A DNA stretch of 11,535 nt, taken from assembly GCA_965602635.1 (NCBI GenBank), contig CBFCZU010000136.1, positions 1 to 11,535 on the forward strand, in the 5' to 3' direction. This document shows positions 1-6,810 of this stretch, piece after piece. This DNA comes from CBFCZU01 sp965602635 (GTDB lineage Bacteria > Planctomycetota > Phycisphaerae > SM23-33). Positions within the stretch are counted from its first letter, which is position 1. Every line of letters starts with the position of its first letter. The position numbers and the translations under genes are program-made. The notes under the pieces were generated by a model. That model saw nothing but the letters and a program-made list of their open reading frames with translations, was not told the DNA's origin and searched no databases.

Positions 1-35
1 TAACTCCTGGCCGGGCCGGCGGCCGAAAACTTCAT

Positions 36-60
36 TTTCCCCCGATTTCGCCGGGGGGGA
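36..60. repeat. Strong C/G hairpin
   Basis: CCCCCG (39-44) pairs with CGGGGG (52-57) around a 7-nt loop. The stem can extend by T-G and T-A pairs to 36/60. No T-run follows on either strand (the + strand has its T-run before the stem), so an intrinsic terminator is not supported. Confidence 0.5.
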
Positions 61-155
61 CGGGTGCCATCTGCGCGCGCAAACGTGTTGCCATCACAGC
101 CTCGCAGGGATGCATGGGATGCAGGGGATTTGCTTCAGGTGCGAAGGGCCTTGTC

Positions 156-179
156 CCGGCGAAGCGCCGGCGAAGCCGG
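156..179. repeat. Two overlapping GAAGC-type palindromes
   Basis: CCGGCG (156-161) pairs with CGCCGG (165-170) around AAG. CCGGC (167-171) then pairs with GCCGG (175-179) around GAA. The two stems share bases 167-170 and so form alternative hairpins. This resembles REP-like extragenic palindromes, but I cannot test copy number from one window. Confidence 0.5.
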
Positions 180-191
180 ATGCCGCTTCGT

Positions 192-228
192 GGCCAAAGC
201 CCACCGATAGCTATCGGTGGGTTTGGCC
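192..228. repeat. Perfect 22-bp palindrome with extended arms
   Basis: Bases 200-221 (CCCACCGATAG followed directly by its reverse complement) form a perfect palindrome with no spacer. GGCCAAA at 192-198 and TTTGGCC at 222-228 extend it by seven more pairs, with only G199 bulged. The total is 18 paired positions per arm. It does not lie next to a start codon. A dispersed palindromic repeat or a cruciform/protein-binding site are both possible. Confidence 0.75.
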
Positions 229-249
229 CGTAGCGCCCCCTTCTCGCCA

Positions 250-303
250 GCCCCGTAGGGGCGTCGGAGACTGCCTCGCCCTTGCGGCCCGCCGCCAGGC
301 GGG
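250..303. repeat. Two further short palindromes
   Basis: GCCCC-GTA-GGGGC occupies 250-262 and CCCGCC-GCCA-GGCGGG occupies 288-303. Together with the palindromes at 156-228 they make an array of hairpins in about 150 bp. That arrangement is typical of composite extragenic repeats rather than a single regulatory site. Nothing in the sequence assigns a function. Confidence 0.5.
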
Positions 304-421
304 GTAGAATGGCACCCACGACAAGGCGGGGCGGGGGACATCATTTCCGGCCCCCGGCAGCAGACGCCGTTGTGGCAGCCCCGCACCGGGCGCTAAAGCA
401 CAACACGATCATGCAATACCA

Positions 422-448
422 AACAAAGGCTCCTGACGCGCCTTTGTT
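422..448 (+). promoter_or_regulatory. 9-bp perfect inverted repeat just before a ribosome binding site
   Basis: AACAAAGGC (422-430) and GCCTTTGTT (440-448) are exact reverse complements around a 9-nt loop. The right arm ends 5 nt before the GAGGAG ribosome binding site (454-459) of the small membrane protein at 467. The position fits an operator for a dimeric regulator or a leader-RNA stem that affects translation. It could also terminate transcripts from the left, though it lacks a long T-run. Function is inferred from position only. Confidence 0.4.
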
Positions 449-466
449 CCCGTGAGGAGCAAGACC

Positions 467-784
467 GTGAACCAGTTGAGAGCCATGACCCTAGGTGTTT
501 TGTTTCTGGCCGCAGGCGTTGGTGCCGTGGTCCTGGGGATGATACTGCCCCTGCCTTACCACATCGCGGAACTGTTTGTCTTGGCTGGCCTAGTCAGTTG
601 GCTAGTGGCCATCGCATTGGGTGTTCGCCATTGGAGACGAGCGTCAGGGAAGGTCGTTGTTCTTGTGGGACTTGTGTTTCTGGGCGTGATGGCAACGGTT
701 TATATTTGGGAAGATTCAGGACAGAGGGGTCAGGAGCCTTGGTTCTTTACACCTCCTGTTTCCACCGAAGTCGAAAAGACTTGA
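467..784 (+). CDS. Small three-helix membrane protein, function unknown
   Basis: A 105-residue protein I do not recognise. It shows three hydrophobic segments at about residues 8-28, 33-53 and 61-81. The loop between helices 2 and 3 contains RHWRR (54-58), which by the positive-inside rule is cytoplasmic. The N-terminus is therefore probably inside and the polar tail (from WEDSG, 81-105) outside. I chose the GTG at 467 because GAGGAG at 454-459 precedes it by 7 nt. A GTG at 452 would add five residues but has no comparable site, and ATG at 485 would cut into helix 1. Base composition is lower in GC than the flanking large genes (35 of 60 bases in 601-660). It is monocistronic, with hairpins on both sides. 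It may be a small inner-membrane accessory protein, and no enzymatic role can be claimed. Confidence 0.6.
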   Translation: MNQLRAMTLGVLFLAAGVGAVVLGMILPLPYHIAELFVLAGLVSWLVAIALGVRHWRRASGKVVVLVGLVFLGVMATVYIWEDSGQRGQEPWFFTPPVSTEVEKT

Positions 785-801
785 CGTCCGGAGTGTCTGT
801 G

Positions 802-830
802 CATGGCCAGGCAAACAGCGCCAGGCCATG
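802..830 (+). terminator. Hairpin downstream of the small membrane protein gene
   Basis: CATGGCC (802-808) pairs with GGCCATG (824-830). After one A-A mismatch, GGC (810-812) pairs with GCC (820-822), giving a ten-pair stem with a 7-nt loop (AAACAGC). It begins 17 nt after the stop codon at 782-784. No T-run follows, so a classic intrinsic terminator is not shown. Transcript 3'-end protection or a repeat element are alternatives. Confidence 0.35.
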
Positions 831-850
831 GCACCCGGCGACAACCGTTT

Positions 851-877
851 TCGTGTAATTCGAGTAATTCGTGGACT
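851..877. repeat. Short tandem repeat, 9-bp period
   Basis: TCGTGTAAT, TCGAGTAAT and TCGTGGACT lie head to tail. The first two copies differ at one base and the third has decayed at the end. It lies in the 259-bp gap between the small membrane protein and the beta-propeller gene. The local A/T richness could help promoter melting, but I see no convincing -35/-10 pair. Confidence 0.45.
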
Positions 878-1043
878 GAAAAGCTGGCCGCTGAAAGTGG
901 CGGACGGTCTGGCCGGGGGCAGGAAGCTTTCATCTCGTAGCCGGAATGGGCCTCTGGTATGTTGGCACGGGTCCTGGGCGGCAGATGAGCGGTGACTCAT
1001 CGGCCCCGGGCGATGGTGCGCGACGCCAGCCAAGGAGCACGCA

Positions 1044-3878
1044 ATGTCTGCTAAATGGCTCTCCGTTACCGTGCTGTGGATTCTGTCGTCGGGGCAGTTC
1101 GCCGGCGCCGCCGAGAAGGCCGCCCCCGATGCTGTGGCGCGGAGGATCGGCGGCTTGCGGGGCATCTGCGTCGTCCTGGGCGACGAGCAGTGCACACTGG
1201 CGCTCGTCCTGGTCCGACACACCCGGCTGACCGTCTTCGTGCAGGTCGAGTCGGCCCAAGCGCTCCGGTCCGCCTGCCGCGCGGCGGACGCAGCCGGGGT
1301 GTACGGAACGCGACTCTTCGTCGGGCGAGGCCCCTTCTCGCGGATCGCCCTGGCCGACAACGTCGCCGACGCCCTCGTGGCCACGGGCCGGGCGTCGGGG
1401 GTAGCCGAGGCCGAGGCCCTCCGCGTCCTCAGGCCGGCGGGGACCGCCCTGCTGGGCGAAAAGCTCATCACCAAGCCGCAACCCGAGGGCACCGACGACT
1501 GGAGCCATCACTATCACGGCCCGGACAACAATCCCCAGTCGGCCGACCGACTCGCCCGGGCCCCGTACCTGACCCAGTTCGTCGCCGTGCCGCGTTACGC
1601 CCCGGCCCCCCAGGCCGTGGTCGCGTCAGGCGGGCGAGTCTTCGCCGCATTCGGGCACGTCGCATGGCACCACCGAGAGGAGCCCTGGCTCGATACGCTC
1701 ATCGCCATCAACGGATTCAACGGCACGATCCTCTGGCGGCGGAAGCTGCCCAGCGGGATCATGGTTGACCGCTCCACCATGATCGCCACGCCGACGACCC
1801 TTTACCTGGCCGACGGCAAGTCGTGCAAGCTCATCGCGGCCGACAGCGGCAAGGAACTCGGCGAGATCGCCATCCCGGCGGAGCTGGCCGGCGGGACATT
1901 CTGGAAGTGGATGGCCCTGGCCGACGGCGTGCTGTACGCCCTCGTCGGCAAGGCCGAGCCGCCCGACCCCGTCAGGCGATGGGGGCGACAGGTGCATGGC
2001 TGGCCCTGGGGCGAGATATCCAGGGGGTACAACCGCCAGAGATACCAGTGGGGGTTCGGCGAGACGCTCCTGGCCGTCGAGCTGAAGACCAAGAAGGTCC
2101 TCTGGCACCGCCGCGAGGACAAGCCCATCGACAGCCGGTCGCTGTGCATGAAGAAGGGGCGGATCTACCTCTGCCGCTTCGGCGAGTATCTCGCCTGTCT
2201 CGACGCAGCCGACGGCAAGGAGCTGTGGCGGCGGACGGCGGGCAACGACGCGGCCCTGTTCGAGGCGATCGGCCCCTACCGCCCCGGGCACGGCTACATC
2301 GGCGGCTGGAAGAGCACGGTGTATCTCAAGTGCACCGACGACGCCCTCTACTTCGTCGGCCCGCAGGTCCAACACCTGACGGCAGTGGACGCCGCCGAGG
2401 GCAAGCTGCTCTGGACCGACGCCAGGAAGGACCTTCACGTGGTGATCCGCGAGGACGCCCTTTACACCGTCGCCTCGCAGGCCGGGCGGGGCGAGTGCCG
2501 AAAGCTCGACCTGCTGACGGGGAAGGTCCTGAAGCGCTACCGGCTCAAGCGGCGGGCGTGCACGCGCTCCACGGGCACGGCCGACGGAATCCTGTTCCGC
2601 GCCAACGGCGGGTCGGTCCGCCTGGACCTGCCCAGCGGCAAGATGCAGTGGATCTCGCCCATGCGCCCCTCGTGCCACGTGGGCGTGGTGATCGCCGGCG
2701 GGCACCTGTACTGGATGCCGTGGGCGTGCGACTGCAACCTTCAGATGTTCGGCGTGATCTCCTGCGGCCCCGCGGGGGGGTTCAAGTTCGGCGCCGAGGC
2801 GACCGAGGCCGAGCGCCTGGAGAAGGGCGCGGCCGTGCCGAGCGGAGGCTTCAAGGTGTCGGCGGGCGACTGGCCGACCTACCGGGCCGACAACGCCCGC
2901 ACGGCGGCGACGCGCGTCGAGCTGCCCGCGAAGGTCCGCGAGCTGTGGGAGTTCAGGCCCGATGGGCGCTGCGAGCCGACCGCGCCTGTCGCGGCCGGTG
3001 GGCTGGTCTTCCTCGCCGGCTCGGACGGCATCGTCCGCGCGCTGGGCGCCGCCGACGGCAAGCAGCGCTGGAAGGCCTACACCGGCGGGGCCGTCCGCTA
3101 CCCTCCCGCCATCGCCGGCGGGCGGGCGCTGGTCGGCTCCGGCGACGGATGGGTGTACGCACTCGACGCCGCCACGGGCAAGACCCTGTGGCGCTTCCGC
3201 GCCGCGCCCGTCGCCAGGAAGGTGCCGGTCTATGGCTCGCTGCTGTCCACCTGGCCGGTCGCCGGCGGCGTGCTGGTCGATCGCGGCGTCGCCTACTTCG
3301 CCGCCGGCATGAACAACTTCGACGGGACGCACGTGTACGCGCTCGACGCCGCCACGGGCGAGATCAAGTGGCAGAACAATCGCTCCGGACACCTCGACGC
3401 CTTCGGGCACAGGGGCGTGGGCGTGCAGGGCGAGCTGCTGCTGTCCGGCGGCAGGCTCTACCTCGCCGGCGGCAACGCCGTCTCGCCGGGCATCTACAAC
3501 GTCGCCGACGGCAAGTGCCTCAACTCGCCCCCGCCGCCCGGCTCGCGCGCCCCGCGCGGGCGGGAGCTGCATCTGACCAAGGGCAGGGTTGCCGTCCGCG
3601 GCCAGCCGCTTTATTCCACACGCAGCGCGCCCGTTTACGACAGGTCGGTGCGCTGGGGCGAGGCGGTCGTCCGGGCGGGCAAGGCGACTCTCTCCTGCAA
3701 GCGGGTCGGGGCGCAATGGAAGCTCGTGGCCGCCGGCGACGACGCGGCGCTCTGGGAGCAACTGCTGCCGGGCGAGCCCGTGCGATGGGGCTTGGCCGTC
3801 GATGCCAGCGGGCGCGTGATCGTCGTCCTGCGGGACGGGCGGGTCCTCTGCTTCGGCGCGGACGCGAAGGAGGACTGA
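1044..3878 (+). CDS. Secreted PQQ-like beta-propeller protein with N-terminal methyltransferase-like domain
   Basis: A 944-residue protein. Residues 1-22 form a signal peptide (K4, hydrophobic 6-20, AGA before the cut). Residues 36-137 resemble a degenerate class I methyltransferase: VVLGD (43-47), ALADNVADALVA (102-113) and EALRVLRPAG (124-133) match the late motifs of UbiE-type domains. The motif DDWSHHYHGPDNNPQS (151-166) then leads into a first propeller with PQQ-type blades such as LACLDAADGKELW (383-395) and LTAVDAAEGKLLW (445-457). A second propeller opens at DWPTYRADNARTA (609-621), with blades at 704-716 and 764-776. Start: ATG 1044 with AAGGAG (1032-1037) 6 nt upstream. Such proteins are common in planctomycetes and lie outside the cytoplasmic membrane. 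A dehydrogenase activity is not shown, since these blades also occur in scaffold proteins of the BamB type. It converges on the sulfatase operon and is separated from it by 36 nt. Confidence 0.88.
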   Translation: MSAKWLSVTVLWILSSGQFAGAAEKAAPDAVARRIGGLRGICVVLGDEQCTLALVLVRHTRLTVFVQVESAQALRSACRAADAAGVYGTRLFVGRGPFSRIALADNVADALVATGRASGVAEAEALRVLRPAGTALLGEKLITKPQPEGTDDWSHHYHGPDNNPQSADRLARAPYLTQFVAVPRYAPAPQAVVASGGRVFAAFGHVAWHHREEPWLDTLIAINGFNGTILWRRKLPSGIMVDRSTMIATPTTLYLADGKSCKLIAADSGKELGEIAIPAELAGGTFWKWMALADGVLYALVGKAEPPDPVRRWGRQVHGWPWGEISRGYNRQRYQWGFGETLLAVELKTKKVLWHRREDKPIDSRSLCMKKGRIYLCRFGEYLACLDAADGKELWRRTAGNDAALFEAIGPYRPGHGYIGGWKSTVYLKCTDDALYFVGPQVQHLTAVDAAEGKLLWTDARKDLHVVIREDALYTVASQAGRGECRKLDLLTGKVLKRYRLKRRACTRSTGTADGILFRANGGSVRLDLPSGKMQWISPMRPSCHVGVVIAGGHLYWMPWACDCNLQMFGVISCGPAGGFKFGAEATEAERLEKGAAVPSGGFKVSAGDWPTYRADNARTAATRVELPAKVRELWEFRPDGRCEPTAPVAAGGLVFLAGSDGIVRALGAADGKQRWKAYTGGAVRYPPAIAGGRALVGSGDGWVYALDAATGKTLWRFRAAPVARKVPVYGSLLSTWPVAGGVLVDRGVAYFAAGMNNFDGTHVYALDAATGEIKWQNNRSGHLDAFGHRGVGVQGELLLSGGRLYLAGGNAVSPGIYNVADGKCLNSPPPPGSRAPRGRELHLTKGRVAVRGQPLYSTRSAPVYDRSVRWGEAVVRAGKATLSCKRVGAQWKLVAAGDDAALWEQLLPGEPVRWGLAVDASGRVIVVLRDGRVLCFGADAKED

Positions 3879-3898
3879 ACTGGGGGGCGTTCGATGGA

Positions 3899-3913
3899 AA
3901 CGTAGTTGACGTT
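3899..3913. terminator. Small hairpin between convergent genes
   Basis: AACGT (3899-3903) and ACGTT (3909-3913) are perfect complements around AGTTG. They lie in the 36-nt gap between the stops of the beta-propeller gene and sulfatase 1. The place suits a bidirectional terminator, but the stem is only five pairs and no T-run follows, so this is weak. Confidence 0.2.
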
Positions 3914-3914
3914 C

Positions 3915-5429
3915 TCAGAGCCCGCGCTTCAGCACGTACAGAAGCTTGCCCTCGGCGAGCCCGTCGCCGGTGCTTTCGATGTGCTGGACGAGCCGGGCGC
4001 GCATCTCGTCGCCGACGCCCGCGTGCTCGCCGGAGTGCAGCAGGTTGGTCATCTCGTGGGGGTCGTCCTTGAGATCATAGAGTTCGTCTCCGTCGAACAC
4101 GGCGGCCACGTACTTGTAGCGGTCGGTGACGACGATCCTCTGGAGCATGTCGTCCCCGTGGCCGTTGTGCTCGCAGACGAGCTGGTCGGGCCAGTCGGCT
4201 CCTTCGAGGTTCCGGCAGAGCGGCAGGAGGCTTCGGCTGTGCATGCTCTCGGGGACGGCCGCACCGGCGGCCTCGAGCATCGTCGCCGTGGCGTCCATGT
4301 TGGAAACGAGCCGGCCGGTGCGCCCGCCCGCCGGCAGCTCCCCCGGCCAGCGGATCGCCATCGGCACGCGGGCGACCTCCTCGGTGAAGGTGGACGCCTT
4401 GTCCCAAACCCCGCCGTGGCTCGCAAGGGCGTCGCCGTGATCGGCCAGCCAGATCACGATCGTATCGTCGGTCAAGTCCAGGTCGTCGAGGGCCCGGAGG
4501 ATCGTGCCGACGGCGTCGTCGAGCTGGAGCTGCTGCTCGTAGCAGCGGGCTAGGACCTGCTGCCACGTCGGCCAGTCGGGCCAGTATTTCCTCGGCGGGC
4601 CGTGAGTCAGGTCACGGTGGATCAGATGCCTCAGCGGCTTGCCCCGGCAGTCGTCCTCGAAGCTGGGATACTCGGGGATGGAGCCGGGCTCGATCATCCC
4701 GGCGAACGGCTCGGCGGGGTAGTAAGGCTGGTGGGGCCCCCAGAAGCTCGCCACGAGGCTCCAGGGCTGATCGGATCGGGCAAGCTCCCTGAGCTTCTCC
4801 ACGGCCAGGTCGGCGACGAAGTTTTCCTCGTGTGCCTCGGCCGGGCCTACCAGCACGCCGGAGCCGTTCATGAAGCGCCACGGGGAGCTGTGGTGAAGGG
4901 TGAGGGTCTTGCCCTCCCACTCCGGCCGGCCGATGTAGTGCTCCACCCTGGCGCGCGGCTCGCCCAGGCCGCGCTGCCGGCAGTACTGGCGGTAGGCGTC
5001 GGACATGTACACCTTGCCGTAGTCCGGCAGGGACCAGCCCTCCAGGCCGAAGTCGGCGGGCAGGCGCTCGTGCCCGCAGTGCCACTTGCCCACGTATGCG
5101 TTGCGGTAGCCCTCTGCCGCGAGGTACTCGCCGTACAGGCGGGTGTCGGGGGCGAAGTCGCTGCGGTTCCACGGCATGTGGGTGGCCTCGGTGTTCCACC
5201 TGAGCCCGTGGGCGCTGGGGTACAGGCCGGTCATCATGCTCGCCCGCGCCGGCGAGCAGAGCGGGCATACGGCGTAGGCCCGGTCGAAGCGCACGGCCTG
5301 GGAGCAGAAGCGCTCGAAGGCCGGCGGGGCGAACTCGAACTCGCCCGGGCGGTTGTGATCGAAGTAGGCGTGGTGATCGGTGATCACGAACAGGATGTTC
5401 GGCTTGCCTGATGCCGCGGCGCCGCTCAT
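3915..5429 (-). CDS. Cytoplasmic sulfatase, formylglycine type (sulfatase 1)
   Basis: A 504-residue member of the alkaline-phosphatase superfamily that should hydrolyse a sulfate ester, probably on a sugar. The maturation motif CSPAR lies at 58-62, and Cys58 would be converted to formylglycine. Other active-site signatures are PNILFVITDHH (10-20, metal Asp18), GKWH (114-117, Lys115 and His117), GPHQP (231-235), ADHGD (329-333) and Lys344. Length is normal for the family. The ATG at 5429 is chosen because AAGGAG (5435-5440) lies 5 nt upstream and it overlaps the stop of sulfatase 2 as ATGA. The open frame upstream of it is a shadow. No signal peptide is present, unlike most planctomycete sulfatases known to be exported, so a cytoplasmic substrate is inferred. 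It is the last gene of the operon. A phosphonate or phosphodiester hydrolase of the same fold is a less likely alternative. The maturase is not in the window. Confidence 0.9.
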   Translation of the reverse strand: MSGAAASGKPNILFVITDHHAYFDHNRPGEFEFAPPAFERFCSQAVRFDRAYAVCPLCSPARASMMTGLYPSAHGLRWNTEATHMPWNRSDFAPDTRLYGEYLAAEGYRNAYVGKWHCGHERLPADFGLEGWSLPDYGKVYMSDAYRQYCRQRGLGEPRARVEHYIGRPEWEGKTLTLHHSSPWRFMNGSGVLVGPAEAHEENFVADLAVEKLRELARSDQPWSLVASFWGPHQPYYPAEPFAGMIEPGSIPEYPSFEDDCRGKPLRHLIHRDLTHGPPRKYWPDWPTWQQVLARCYEQQLQLDDAVGTILRALDDLDLTDDTIVIWLADHGDALASHGGVWDKASTFTEEVARVPMAIRWPGELPAGGRTGRLVSNMDATATMLEAAGAAVPESMHSRSLLPLCRNLEGADWPDQLVCEHNGHGDDMLQRIVVTDRYKYVAAVFDGDELYDLKDDPHEMTNLLHSGEHAGVGDEMRARLVQHIESTGDGLAEGKLLYVLKRGL

Positions 5430-6808
5430 GGCGACTCCTTCCACCTGTCGCTGGCGAATTCCTGGCCGAGCATGAGCATGCCCTTGCGGCCCTCGCGCGC
5501 GCCGGTCTCGAAGGGGTCGCCGGTCTGGTCGATCCAGCGCTTCAGCCGCGCTTCGAGATCCTGCTGGACCTGGGCGTGCTCGACCCGCCCGGCGAGGTTG
5601 ATCATCTCGTCGGGATCGTTCCGCCTGTCGAACAGCCAGGGGCCAAGCCGGTCGTTGAGCCATCTGGCGTAGAGCCACCGGTGCGTCCTGACGCCCCGCC
5701 AGAAGCCCGTGAACTCCTGCCTGGGGGGCCAGCCCACGCCCATGTTCTGAAGATAGACCGAGTCGGGCAGCGGCCCCTCCCTGCCTTCGGCCGCGTGGGA
5801 TAGGTCCTGGCCCTGGACGCTTTGGGGCGACTGAACGCCGCAGAGCCCCAGCAGCGTCGGCATGATGTCAACGCTGCCCAGAAGCGCATCCGTCCGCAGG
5901 CCCGCGGGAACCCGCCCCGGCAGGCGCATGATGAACGGGACGTGTGTGGATTCCTCGTATGCCGTCGCCTTGGAGGCCCGCATGTGCGCCGGCAGCCAGG
6001 AGTCGCCCGGCTTGCCGTAGCCGTGGCTGCTCAGGTGGTCGCCGTGGTCGGACGTGTAGCAGACGATGGTGTCCCCGGCCAGGCCGAGGCGCTCCAGCTC
6101 CGCCAGCAGGCGTCCCATCTGGGCGTCGAGGGCGGAGACGCAGCCGTAGTATTGCGCCAGCTCCCTCCTGGCGAAGTCCTGCATCTGCTCAGGCACGTTC
6201 CCGGGCAACTCCACCTCGGCCGGGTCGTAGGTGTCGAACTCCCGCGGAAACTCGTCGTACGGCCAGTGAGGCGGCGCCCAGCCGACCAGCAGCGCGAAGG
6301 GCCGGTCGCCGCCGTGGGCCTGCTGCTCGCGCATGAACCTTATCGCCAGCGACGTCTCACCCTCGGGGGCCCAGCATTCGAACGGGATCGGCCCGCGCTC
6401 GTTCTCGTGGTAGCTGGTCTTGTAGAAGCCGTGGCCGCAGTTGTACCCGGCCAGGTAGTCGAAGCCGTGGCGCCGCTGCGGCGGGTACGGCCCGTGGCCG
6501 AGGTGCCACTTGCCGATGAAGCCGGTGCGGTAGCCGGCCCGGCCGAGCACGTGCGCGAGGGTCGGCTGGCCGCCCTTGAGGGCGTACTCGTTGCAGACCA
6601 CCAGGTTCCTGTGGCAGTAGGTGCCGGTGAGCATCTGCGCCCGGTACGGCGAGCAGAGGGGATAGCAGGAGAACGCCTGGTCGAAGGTCGCGCCCCCAGC
6701 CACCAGGCGGTCGAGGTTGGGGGTCCGCACCGTGGCGTTGCCGCTGGAGCCAAGCGCCCCGTAGCGGTGCTGGTCGGAGAAGACGAAAAGGATGTTCGGC
6801 CGTTTCAT
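5426..6808 (-). CDS. Cytoplasmic sulfatase, formylglycine type (sulfatase 2)
   Basis: A 460-residue sulfatase, clearly related to but distinct from its neighbour. The formylglycine motif is CSPYR (52-56). Further signatures are RPNILFVFSDQH (3-14, metal Asp12), GKWH (99-102), APPHWPY (178-184), SDHGD (253-257) and Lys280. The C-terminal part contains the usual LFDRRNDPDEMINL segment (392-405) that precedes the last helices. No signal peptide is seen. ATG 6808 lies 2 nt after the stop of the TIM-barrel gene and has no close ribosome binding site. GTG 6814 would add two residues, overlap that stop as GTGA, and sit 9 nt after GAGGTGAT, so it is a serious alternative. Translation probably depends on coupling to the upstream gene. 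Substrate specificity cannot be assigned. The different residue after the CSP motif (Tyr rather than Ala) and the different inserts suggest that the two sulfatases remove different sulfate groups. Confidence 0.9.
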   Translation of the reverse strand: MKRPNILFVFSDQHRYGALGSSGNATVRTPNLDRLVAGGATFDQAFSCYPLCSPYRAQMLTGTYCHRNLVVCNEYALKGGQPTLAHVLGRAGYRTGFIGKWHLGHGPYPPQRRHGFDYLAGYNCGHGFYKTSYHENERGPIPFECWAPEGETSLAIRFMREQQAHGGDRPFALLVGWAPPHWPYDEFPREFDTYDPAEVELPGNVPEQMQDFARRELAQYYGCVSALDAQMGRLLAELERLGLAGDTIVCYTSDHGDHLSSHGYGKPGDSWLPAHMRASKATAYEESTHVPFIMRLPGRVPAGLRTDALLGSVDIMPTLLGLCGVQSPQSVQGQDLSHAAEGREGPLPDSVYLQNMGVGWPPRQEFTGFWRGVRTHRWLYARWLNDRLGPWLFDRRNDPDEMINLAGRVEHAQVQQDLEARLKRWIDQTGDPFETGAREGRKGMLMLGQEFASDRWKESP

Positions 6809-6810
6809 GC

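Larger units (their letters stand above)
1..466. other. Gene-free leader region rich in inverted repeats
   Basis: I find no convincing coding region here. The short open frames overlap one another on both strands, lack a good ribosome binding site and are built from the palindromes themselves. The region instead holds at least six inverted repeats (listed separately). The first three bases are TAA and could be the stop of a gene lying to the left, but this cannot be decided. The GC-rich inverted repeat GGCCG-ggccgg-CGGCC at 9-24 could then be part of that gene's 3' end. Confidence 0.6.

Noticed and set aside
36..60. Intrinsic terminator at the strong C/G hairpin
   Set aside because: Neither strand has a T-run after the stem; the plus strand has its T-run before it.
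110..386. Small open frames on both strands containing PTDSYRW-type peptides
   Set aside because: The shared peptide comes from reading the 22-bp palindrome on either strand. No start signal or coding pattern supports translation.
785..1043. Promoter of the beta-propeller gene
   Set aside because: I looked for -35/-10 pairs in this gap and found none better than chance in such sequence.
1626..3761. Long minus-strand open frame of about 711 codons opposite the beta-propeller gene
   Set aside because: Its composition is low-complexity (Arg, Ala, Gly, Pro, Asp rich) with no recognisable domain. The plus-strand gene has clear signal peptide, motifs and ribosome binding site, so this is a GC-rich shadow.
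1823..4072. Long plus-strand open frame of about 749 codons overlapping the beta-propeller gene
   Set aside because: It is almost entirely Arg/Gly/Ala/Pro and is the +2/+3 shadow of the real frame.
5430..5678. N-terminal extension of sulfatase 1 to an upstream start
   Set aside because: The extension would be read out of frame through the end of sulfatase 2, has low complexity, and the ATG at 5429 has an AAGGAG site and an ATGA overlap.
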